NCBI RefSeq assembly: GCF_001613165.1
Contig: NZ_BDBV01000045.1
Span: 1 to 64,000, forward strand
DNA: 64,000 bases
Direction of reading: 5' to 3'
From: Nocardia mexicana NBRC 108244
GTDB taxonomy: Bacteria > Actinomycetota > Actinomycetes > Mycobacteriales > Mycobacteriaceae
The position numbers and the translations under genes were made by a program. A model generated the notes under the pieces. It did not search any database. It worked only from the letters and a program-made list of their open reading frames with translations, and was not told the DNA's origin. Shown here in pieces: positions 32,717 to 39,868 of this stretch (the first letter of the stretch is position 1; each line of letters opens with the position of its first letter).

Positions 32717-34999
32717 ATGGCGCGGCGTGTCTCCGGAAACCTTCCCGCCGAGGTCACCAGCTTCGTCGGCCGCCGCGACGAACTGGCCACCGCCAAGCGG
32801 CTGCTGCCCTCGACGCGGGTGCTGACGCTGCTCGGTCCGGGCGGCGTCGGCAAGACCCGGCTGTCCCGGCAGGTCGGCGAGGTGATGGCGCGCGCCTTCC
32901 CGGACGGCGTGTGGTTGGTCGAGCTGGCCGATGTGCACGATCCGGACCTGGTCACGCTCAGCGTGGCCGAGGCCTTGCAACTGCGGGACGACACCACCGC
33001 ACCGCTGCTGCGGCTCACCGAGTTCCTCGCCGACAAGCGGCTGCTGCTGATCCTCGACAACTGCGAGCACGTGATCGACGCCTGCGCCGAGCTGGTCGGG
33101 CGGATCGTCGGCAGCACGCCCCAGGTCCGGGTGCTCGCGACCAGCCGCGAGGTGCTGGGCATACCCGGCGAGCAGGTGATGCCGGTCCCGCCGCTGGCGA
33201 TCGCCGACCCCGACAGCGACGCGCTGCGCCTGCTGGTGGAGCGGGCCACCGCGGCCAACCCCGGGTTCGAGTTGACGCCCGCCAACCGCACCACCCTCGC
33301 TGCCATCTGCCACCGCCTCGACGGCATTCCGCTGGCATTGGAGCTGGCGGCCTTGCGATTTCGGGTGTTCACCCCCGAGCAGATCCTGGACCGGCTCGAC
33401 GACACCATGGAGCTGCTGACCGCCGGCCCGCGCACCGCACCGCAGCGGCAGCAGACCATCGAGGGCGCCATCCGGTGGAGCTACGAACTCTGCACACCGC
33501 TGGAACAGCAGCTGTGGCAGCAGCTTTCGGTGTTCGCCGGTGGGTTCGACATCGATGCCGCACAGGCGGTGGGCGCACTGCCGGGCGGCCCGCCGGTGCT
33601 GGTGGACACCCTGACCGGGCTGGTGGACAAGTCCGTGCTGACGCTGCGCTACGACGGCGCGGCCGCCAGATACTCGATGCTGGAACCGATCCGGCAGTTC
33701 GGGCACGACCGGCTGACCGAGCGCGGCGACGACCACGCGGTGCGGGCCCGCCACCGCGACCACTTCCGCGAACTGGCACTGCGCGGGCAGCGCGCGTATT
33801 GGACGAGCGCGGACCTGGACTGGTTCCGGGAGCTGGCCCGCGAGCACGCGAATCTCCGTTCGGCACTGCAGTTCTCGCTCGTCAACGCGCCGCAGCTGGC
33901 GCTCGAGACCGCGACCGTGCTACGGCCGTTCTGGGAGCACTACCGGTTCCTGTCCGAGGGCTACCGCTGGCTCACCGACGCGCTGGCGCGCAACCCCGAA
34001 CCGACCTGGGAGCGGGCCCGCGCGCTGTCCTCGGCGGCCTCGCTGGCGGCGCTGCTGTCGGACCGGGAACCCGCGGCGCGGCTCGTGGACGAATGCCTGG
34101 CGGTGGCCACCGATCTGGGCGCCGACGACATTCTCGCCGAGGCGCGGCTGGACGAGGCGCTGATCGCCTTCACCGACGGCGACGCCGCCACCGCGCTGAC
34201 GCTGTCCGAGCAGGCCGGGGAGCTGTCGCGGCGGATCGGCCATCACGCCACCGAGATGGACAGTCTCGCCTTCGGTTTCATGTGCGCGACGCTGCTGGAG
34301 GACGAGCGCTCCACGGCGATCGCGGAGCGCTTCCGCGCCGTGACCGAGCGGCACGGCCCGCATCTGCTCGGCGGCCTCGCGCTGTGGGTGATCGGCATCG
34401 ACCACTGGCGGCACGGCAATCAGGAGGCGGCGGCCGACTACATGAGCCGGACCGTCGAGATATTCGCCCAGTTCGACCGATGTGTCTGGCTGGCTTCGGC
34501 ATTCGACGGGCTGGCGTGGTCCGCGGCGGCGCGCGCGGAGACGGAGCGGGCGGCCCGGCTGATGGGCGCGGCGGAGACGCTGCAGCGCAGCACGGTGCGG
34601 CTGGCGCACGCCATCACCAGCGCGGTCGGTGAGAAGGTGCGGGCGCAGGTGCAGGAGTCGCTGGGCGAGAAGGGGTTCCGGGCGGCCTTCGACGGCGGCG
34701 CCGCGCTGTCGCTGCCCGCCGCCATCGATTACGCCCTCGACCGCGAGCCCTCGGCACCCGAGCCGGTGCCGGTCGCGCGACGGTCGGCGCCGAGGGACAC
34801 GGCGGCGCTGGATGTGCTCACCCGCCGCGAGAAGGATGTCGCCCGCCTGGTCGCGGCCGGGCACAGCAATAAGCGCATCGCCGCCGACCTGGTGATCTCG
34901 GTGCGCACCGCGGAAACCCACGTCGAGCACATCCTCACCAAGCTCGGCTTCACCTCCCGCACCCAGATCGCGGGGTGGGCACGGGATCACGGGCTGTAG
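32717..34999 (+). CDS. Large ATPase-type transcriptional regulator with LuxR HTH
   Basis: 760 residues. The N-terminal NTPase has Walker A in LLGPGGVGKTRLSRQVGE and Walker B LLLILDNCEH, followed by ATSREVLGIPGEQ and GIPLALELAALR, as in STAND-type regulators. The middle ~350 residues are TPR-like helices. The C-terminal LuxR helix-turn-helix is LTRREKDVARLVAAGHSNKR then IAADLVISVRTAETHVEHIL. STAND regulators sense ligands and oligomerise with ATP. It stands alone, upstream of a convergent DinB gene, and its targets are not evident. Confidence 0.85.
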   Translation: MARRVSGNLPAEVTSFVGRRDELATAKRLLPSTRVLTLLGPGGVGKTRLSRQVGEVMARAFPDGVWLVELADVHDPDLVTLSVAEALQLRDDTTAPLLRLTEFLADKRLLLILDNCEHVIDACAELVGRIVGSTPQVRVLATSREVLGIPGEQVMPVPPLAIADPDSDALRLLVERATAANPGFELTPANRTTLAAICHRLDGIPLALELAALRFRVFTPEQILDRLDDTMELLTAGPRTAPQRQQTIEGAIRWSYELCTPLEQQLWQQLSVFAGGFDIDAAQAVGALPGGPPVLVDTLTGLVDKSVLTLRYDGAAARYSMLEPIRQFGHDRLTERGDDHAVRARHRDHFRELALRGQRAYWTSADLDWFRELAREHANLRSALQFSLVNAPQLALETATVLRPFWEHYRFLSEGYRWLTDALARNPEPTWERARALSSAASLAALLSDREPAARLVDECLAVATDLGADDILAEARLDEALIAFTDGDAATALTLSEQAGELSRRIGHHATEMDSLAFGFMCATLLEDERSTAIAERFRAVTERHGPHLLGGLALWVIGIDHWRHGNQEAAADYMSRTVEIFAQFDRCVWLASAFDGLAWSAAARAETERAARLMGAAETLQRSTVRLAHAITSAVGEKVRAQVQESLGEKGFRAAFDGGAALSLPAAIDYALDREPSAPEPVPVARRSAPRDTAALDVLTRREKDVARLVAAGHSNKRIAADLVISVRTAETHVEHILTKLGFTSRTQIAGWARDHGL

Positions 35000-35003
35000 G
35001 CGC

Positions 35004-35531
35004 TCAGGCGCCGGTGCTGCCGTCGATGCGTTCGCGGAGCAGGTCGGCGTGGCCGTTGTGGCGGGCGTACTCCTCGATCATGTGCAGGTATACCCAGCGC
35101 AGGCTGATGCCCTGTGCCGAACGAGGGTGGACGAAGGTGTGGTCGAGCGGGAGGTGTGCGACGGACTTGTCGGCCAGTTCGAGTTCGGCGCGGTAGCGCT
35201 CGAAATCGGCCTGCGCATCGGCGGTATCGACATCGTCGAACTCACCGTCGATGTTCTCACCGGTGGAGTAGTAGTACCGCAGATCCTCACCGGCGCAACG
35301 CTTGCGGAACCAGGAGCGCTCCACGTCTGTCATGTGCCGCACCAGCCCGAGCAGCGACAGTGTCGACGGTTCGACACTGCGCAGCCGCAGCTGCTCGACG
35401 GTGAGGTCCTGGCATTTCACCAACAGGGTCTGCCGTTGGAAGTCCAGCCAGGACTGCAGCAATGTGCGTTCGTCGCCGACCTTCACGGTCATATCGCGGG
35501 GCCGGTCGATCCGTGGCGCGGTCCAGGTCAT
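35004..35531 (-). CDS. DinB superfamily protein (DUF664)
   Basis: 175 residues. ERTLLQSWLDFQRQTLLVKC, LLGLVRHMTDVERSWFRKRC and SLRWVYLHMIEEYARHNGHA carry the histidines that bind metal in the four-helix DinB/YfiT fold, and LLRERIDGSTGA ends the protein as in many DUF664 members. Some relatives are mycothiol-dependent enzymes; that is possible here but unproven. It is convergent with the LuxR-type regulator, with 4 bp between stops. Confidence 0.85.
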   Translation of the reverse strand: MTWTAPRIDRPRDMTVKVGDERTLLQSWLDFQRQTLLVKCQDLTVEQLRLRSVEPSTLSLLGLVRHMTDVERSWFRKRCAGEDLRYYYSTGENIDGEFDDVDTADAQADFERYRAELELADKSVAHLPLDHTFVHPRSAQGISLRWVYLHMIEEYARHNGHADLLRERIDGSTGA

Positions 35532-35559
35532 GATTCCGACGGTACCTACGGCATCCGAA

Positions 35560-36531
35560 TTACAGGCCGTGGGTGAGGAAGTCGAGAACGGCGCGCTCGA
35601 AGGCGTCCTTGCGCTCGACCTGGACCCAGTGTCCGCAGCGGGCGAAGGTGCGCAGGTCGGCGTTGGGGAGTTGGCGTGACGGGAGCAGGCTGCCCTCGAC
35701 CGGCGTCACCCGGTCGTCGCGGCCCCACAGCATGAGGACCTCGTGCCGGAGCGTGCGCAGGCGCGCCCACAACGGCACCGGGTCGGCCAGCGCCGGATTG
35801 TAGAAGGTCGCGTAGGCGTCGGCGAGCGCCTTGGTCTGCTTGGGATCGGTGGCCGCGGCACTGCGGGTGGCGATCAGTTCGTCGGTCAGCACCGACTCGT
35901 CGAACACCATGGTCTTCAGCCAGTCGATCGCGCGCTCGCGGGTCGGATCGGCATTGAAATCCAGCAGCCGCCGAATCCCTTCGGACGGTTCGGGTCCCAG
36001 CACGTTCACGCCGACACCGCCGGGCGCCATCAGCACCAGCCGATCGGCCCGGCCGGGATGCTCGAGTGCCAGCAGCGCCGCGACCGCGCCACCCATCGAA
36101 TTGCCCAGCAGGTGCGCCTTCTCCAACCCGAGCTCGTCCAGCAGCCCGAGCACGGCGTCGACCGCGATCCGTAAATAGTTGCGGTCGTAGGTTTCCGGGC
36201 GCTCACTCGCACCGAAGCCCGGCTGGTCCAGGATCAGGCAGCGGTAGTGCTCCGACAGCACGGGCAGGTTCGCGCCGAAGTTCGCCCAGCCCGAAACACC
36301 GGCCCCGGAACCATGCAGCAACACAAGAGGGGCGCCCGAACCCGCTTCGTGGTAGCGCAATTTCAAGCTTGCCCCGGCACGCTGCGCACCCCCATACTCC
36401 CCGGCACGCTCCGCACCCCCATATTCCCCGGCACGCTCCGCACCCCCATACTCCCCGGCACGCTTTTCGCCGGGGACCACCACCCACCGAGTCGTGCTCT
36501 CGGCGCTCAATTCGTCACTCCCCGAACCCAT
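35560..36531 (-). CDS. hsaD: Alpha/beta-hydrolase, HsaD-like meta-cleavage product hydrolase, with in-frame repeat insertion
   Basis: 323 residues from the ATG that overlaps the hsaA stop as TGATG (a GTG one codon earlier is possible). The core matches HsaD, which hydrolyses the ring-A meta-cleavage product of steroids: LVLLHGSGAGVSGWANFGAN, catalytic Ser in HLLGNSMGGAVAALLAL, Asp in WGRDDRVTP, His in FARCGHWVQVERKDAF. Between the N-terminal strand (TTRWVVVPGE) and the LKLRYHEAG strand, about 33 residues are encoded by three tail units and a head of the dispersed repeat (KRAGEYGGAERAGEYGGAER and on). This extends a surface loop with no counterpart in known HsaD. Confidence 0.85.
   Translation of the reverse strand: MGSGSDELSAESTTRWVVVPGEKRAGEYGGAERAGEYGGAERAGEYGGAQRAGASLKLRYHEAGSGAPLVLLHGSGAGVSGWANFGANLPVLSEHYRCLILDQPGFGASERPETYDRNYLRIAVDAVLGLLDELGLEKAHLLGNSMGGAVAALLALEHPGRADRLVLMAPGGVGVNVLGPEPSEGIRRLLDFNADPTRERAIDWLKTMVFDESVLTDELIATRSAAATDPKQTKALADAYATFYNPALADPVPLWARLRTLRHEVLMLWGRDDRVTPVEGSLLPSRQLPNADLRTFARCGHWVQVERKDAFERAVLDFLTHGL
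36372..36477. repeat. Dispersed repeat, copy e, inside the HsaD-like gene
   Basis: Three tandem ~27-bp units (CCCCGGCACGCTCCGCACCC then CCATATT) followed by a head CCCCGGCACGCTTTTCGCCG ending in GGG. The unit length keeps the reading frame of the hydrolase. The opposite palindrome arm is reduced. Confidence 0.85.
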
Positions 36532-37694
36532 CACAGCATCCTGTCCTCGACCTCGAGCCCGAACGCGCCCTTGCCGAACATCGCCAGCGCGCGCTCGACA
36601 TCATTGATGACGTGCACGCTACCGGCGTGCGCATCGCGCCAATGACGTTCTATCGCATGGGGTTTGCGAATGGCATGCCCGCCGGAGTTCTCGAACAGCA
36701 GGTCGATGGCGTAGAGCGCCCGCTCGGTCCCGCGCACCTGGTCGCGGCGGCTGCGCAGCCGCAGCTCGAACGGGATCTCCTCCCCCGCCTCGGCATAGCG
36801 CAGCTGCTCGGACATATTGCGCTCCAATTGCAGGACGGCCGCGTCGATTTCGGACGCGGCGCGCGCCACCCGCACGTGCGCGAACGGATCGTCGGCCACC
36901 TTCTGCCCGCCGTAGGACAGCCGCACCCGCTCACGCTGGCGCTCGATATGGGCGTCGTAGGCGCCCTGGGCCGCGCCGATGATCGGTGCGGTGATGGTGT
37001 TGGAGAACACGCTGCCGAACGAGATCCGGTACAGCGGTGCGGGATTGGCCTCCTGGCCCGGTCCGCGCAGCGCGGCCTGCTCGGCGGCGCTGTAGGCCCG
37101 GTGGGCGGGAAGGAACGCCTTGTCGATGACGACGTCGTTGCTGCCGGTGCCAGCCAGGCCGGACACCTCCCAGTTCTCCTCGATCCGGTAGTCGCCGCGC
37201 GGCACCAGGATCGTCAGATAGTCCATGCCGCCCTGATCGTTCGGCGTCAGCGCGCCCAGGAACGCCCACTGGGCGTGGTCGCAGCCGGAGGAGAAGTTCC
37301 AGCGGCCGCTGACCTCGTAGCCGCCGTCGACGACGGTCAGCTTGCCGGTCGGCGCGTAGGACGACGACACCAGCGTGTCCGAGTCGGCGCCCCAGACGTC
37401 CTCCTGCGCCTGCAGCGGGAACAGCGCCAGCTGCCACGGGTGCGCGCCCAGCACCGACGACACCCACGCCGTGGACGGGCAGGCCGTCGCGATCGCGCGG
37501 ATCACCTCGTAGAAGGCCACCGGCGAGGACTCGTCGCCACCGAACCGCGAGGGCTGCAGCATCCGGAACACGCCGGCCTCGGTCAGCTCCCGAATCGTCT
37601 GCTCCGGCACCCGCCGCTGCTCCTCGGCCGTCACGGCCCGCTCCCGGATCGCCGGAAGCAGATCCCGGACCCGATCGAGCACCTTGTTAGTCAT
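36531..37694 (-). CDS. hsaA: Acyl-CoA dehydrogenase-fold flavin monooxygenase, HsaA-like
   Basis: 387 residues. ELTEAGVFRMLQPSRFGGDE, TACPSTAWVSSVLGAHPWQL, GGYEVSGRWNFSSGCDHAQW and WEVSGLAGTGSNDVVIDKAF are typical of group D flavin monooxygenases such as HsaA, which hydroxylates 3-HSA to the catechol 3,4-DHSA using reduced flavin. It is first in an hsaA-hsaD pair. The reductase (HsaB-like, 27 kb) and the dioxygenase (HsaC-like, 23 kb) are encoded in the other operon, so the pathway would be split over two transcripts. Confidence 0.85.
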   Translation of the reverse strand: MTNKVLDRVRDLLPAIRERAVTAEEQRRVPEQTIRELTEAGVFRMLQPSRFGGDESSPVAFYEVIRAIATACPSTAWVSSVLGAHPWQLALFPLQAQEDVWGADSDTLVSSSYAPTGKLTVVDGGYEVSGRWNFSSGCDHAQWAFLGALTPNDQGGMDYLTILVPRGDYRIEENWEVSGLAGTGSNDVVIDKAFLPAHRAYSAAEQAALRGPGQEANPAPLYRISFGSVFSNTITAPIIGAAQGAYDAHIERQRERVRLSYGGQKVADDPFAHVRVARAASEIDAAVLQLERNMSEQLRYAEAGEEIPFELRLRSRRDQVRGTERALYAIDLLFENSGGHAIRKPHAIERHWRDAHAGSVHVINDVERALAMFGKGAFGLEVEDRML

Positions 37695-37800
37695 TGCGGC
37701 TGTTCCTCCTGCGTCCTCCGGGCCACGCCCTCACCGTCCCCCGACGCTATGCCGGTGGTCTCGATCCCCGCTCGCACCAGTCCCGATGATCGGAACCGCC

Positions 37801-37882
37801 CCGGCCTGGGCGGTCACGGATCCCTCCGCGACGGCAGCTCTTGCCGCGAGTAGTCGAATCGTGTCCATCCAGACCGGAATCC
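37801..37882. repeat. MITE-like inverted-repeat element, left copy
   Basis: Begins CCGGCCTGGGCGGTCACGGA and ends near GAATCGTGTCCATCCAGACC. It has the same length and ends as the copy at 38811-38885. Its terminal arms are more diverged than those of the right copy. Confidence 0.6.
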
Positions 37883-37976
37883 GAATCCATGCACAACCCG
37901 ACGCTTATCCACACGTCCCCTGTTCGCCCAGTTCGACGTAGCGGGCGACCGAGACCGGTGCGGCAGCCTCGGCGAC

Positions 37977-38810
37977 ATGTACGGCATCCGAACTCGCGCA
38001 CAGCTTCTGGGAGAGGGGATCGCCTCCTCCACCCTCGATGATCGCTCCCGTCGTGGTATCTACACCCGATTGCTGCCCAGGATCTACTGCGTCGACAGGT
38101 TGACCACGCTGGCGCGCTGCGCGGCGGTAGTGGCTTGGATACCCTCGGCAACGCTGAGCCACCGCACCGCCGCGTGGATGAGAAGTATGGTTCCCGAGCC
38201 GGAGATCATCGAAGCAACGGTGCCGCGCCGCATGCATCGCAGCACACCGGACTGGTTGCGTCTCTACAGACGTGATCTGCCGCCGGGAGCCATCGACGAG
38301 TCGTGGGGACTACCGATCACCAGCCGCGCGGTGACGTTGCTGGATTGTGTCGCCGTGCTTCCGAACCTCGCGGCCGATCAGCTGGTGGACAGCTGCTTGG
38401 GTCGCACTGTATACCCGGAGGAGGTGCTCGAACTGGTCCGTTGCGGAGCGCACGGTGCGCCTGCGCTGCGTCGGCAGTTGAGAGAAGCCGCCTGCAGAGC
38501 GGTGTCGGAACCGGAGCGACTGTTCGCTCGCGCGATGGCCCGCACCCGGATCCGACTGGAGCCGAATCATCCGGTCGGTCCGTATGTATGTGACTTCGTC
38601 CACGAACGATCCCGGACGATCATCGAGATCGACGGTCGTGAATTCCACTCCGAACACGATGTATTCCGTCGTGATCGACGCCGTCAAAACTGGCTGGTCC
38701 TGCGGGGCTGGCTGGTATTGCGGTACGCCGCATCGGATGTGTTCACCGATATCGATCGGTGCGTGGACGAGGTGGTCGCCGTCATCAGGAACCGACGACG
38801 GAAGGCTTGA
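37977..38810 (+). CDS. AbiEi-like winged helix plus DUF559 nuclease-like protein
   Basis: 277 residues. The N-terminal half (IRTRAQLLGEGIASSTLDDR, GIYTRLLPRIYCVD, ATLSHRTAAWM) resembles the winged-helix module of AbiEi-type antitoxins. The C-terminal ~85 residues (VGPYVCDFVHERSRTIIEID then GREFHS, and RDRRRQNWLVLRGWLVLRYA) match the DUF559/Vsr-like restriction-endonuclease fold, with Asp and Glu-x-Asp acidic residues at the usual active-site positions. Such fusions are common and poorly characterised in actinobacteria. No partner toxin is adjacent. It is flanked by two copies of a MITE-like element and looks less GC-rich than its neighbours, suggesting acquisition. Confidence 0.75.
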   Translation: MYGIRTRAQLLGEGIASSTLDDRSRRGIYTRLLPRIYCVDRLTTLARCAAVVAWIPSATLSHRTAAWMRSMVPEPEIIEATVPRRMHRSTPDWLRLYRRDLPPGAIDESWGLPITSRAVTLLDCVAVLPNLAADQLVDSCLGRTVYPEEVLELVRCGAHGAPALRRQLREAACRAVSEPERLFARAMARTRIRLEPNHPVGPYVCDFVHERSRTIIEIDGREFHSEHDVFRRDRRRQNWLVLRGWLVLRYAASDVFTDIDRCVDEVVAVIRNRRRKA

Positions 38811-38885
38811 CCGGCCTGGGCGGTCACAGATCTGCTCGAGATGGCACCATCCGTCGCACGGACACGGATCGTGTCCGCCCAGGCC
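38811..38885. repeat. MITE-like inverted-repeat element, right copy
   Basis: Terminal arms GGCCTGGGCGGTCACAGATC (from 38813) and the complement of GATCGTGTCCGCCCAGGCC match closely, giving a ~75-bp hairpin-forming unit. It starts directly after the stop codon of the DUF559 gene and ends just before the phosphatase stop. Confidence 0.7.
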
Positions 38886-38891
38886 GAGTGC

Positions 38892-39818
38892 TCAGTTGCC
38901 CGGCTTGTCGAGCAGCTTGGTTTTCAGTGCGTCCACCGTTCCACCGTCGACGCCCAGACCGTCGGACAGGAAGCGGTCGAACGAGCCGTAGGACTGTTCG
39001 GCCTGGTCGAAGGCGGCGTCGAGGTAGTCGCGCTGTACGCCGAGGATCGGGTCGAACAGCGACGGGTCGGTGACCAGGCCGCGCTGCACGAGGGCGTCCA
39101 TCGTGGCCTTGTTGCTCGCCGCCAGGTAGTCGTTGGAGGCCAGGTAGTCCTTGTAGATCTGGCCCTTCGGCACGCCGAGCGCCGACATCAGGATCGCGGT
39201 CGTCCAGCCGGTGCGGTCCTTACCCGCGGTGCAGTGGTACAGGACCGCGCCGGGCGCGGCGGCGATTTCCTTTATCGCCGTGGCGAATTGGCCACGCGCC
39301 GTGGGATCGGTGATCATCCACCGGTAGTAGGTGCGCATGAAGTCGGCGGCCTTGCCGTCGCCGAGCTTCTCCTGCTGCACCGCCGGTCCGCCCGCGACGA
39401 TATTCGAGACGTACAGGTAGAAGTCGTTGTTCGGATCCCAGATCGGCAACGGGGAGTAGGGAATCGAGGCGGGCAGCTTGTCCGGGTTGGCCTTCACCTC
39501 GTTGGGGCTGCGCAGGTCCAGCGCCTTGCCGATGTTCAGCGATGCCAGCCGCTGCTGGTCGGCCGCGGTCAGCTTGTCCAGCGCATCGGTGCGATAGACC
39601 AGCCCGTAGCGGATCTTGCCGCCGCCGTGCTGGGTCGGGTACCCGCCGATGTCGCGGGCGTTGGGGGCCGAAATCCCCAGGGACTGCTGCTGTCCCGACT
39701 CGGCGGGCGCGGTGTGGACCAGCGGTGCCGCCAGAACGGATCCGGTGGTTGGGAGGACGGCGAGAAATGCGGCGGCCAGCCCGGCCACCGATCCCCGCAG
39801 GACATGCGAAATCGCCAC
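38892..39818 (-). CDS. Secreted PtpB-like tyrosine/serine phosphatase
   Basis: 308 residues from the GTG at 39818, which has an AGGAAAGGAAAA site. A signal peptide (VLRGSVAGLAAAFLAVLPTT, cleavage near VLAAPLV) directs export. Then come ARDIGGYPTQHGGGKIRYGL and YRTDAL, typical of MptpB-type phosphatases, and the P-loop HCTAGKDRTGW with catalytic Cys and Arg (C-x5-R). Targets may be phosphopeptides or phosphoinositides. It lies 50 bp after a PEP-utiliser-like gene on the same strand; a second phosphatase at 51470-52246 has the same type of neighbour. Confidence 0.85.
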   Translation of the reverse strand: MAISHVLRGSVAGLAAAFLAVLPTTGSVLAAPLVHTAPAESGQQQSLGISAPNARDIGGYPTQHGGGKIRYGLVYRTDALDKLTAADQQRLASLNIGKALDLRSPNEVKANPDKLPASIPYSPLPIWDPNNDFYLYVSNIVAGGPAVQQEKLGDGKAADFMRTYYRWMITDPTARGQFATAIKEIAAAPGAVLYHCTAGKDRTGWTTAILMSALGVPKGQIYKDYLASNDYLAASNKATMDALVQRGLVTDPSLFDPILGVQRDYLDAAFDQAEQSYGSFDRFLSDGLGVDGGTVDALKTKLLDKPGN

Positions 39819-39868
39819 TAGCGGTTTTCCTTTCCTCGTCGAGCCGCCGGAATCGGTGCGGCTCGAGG

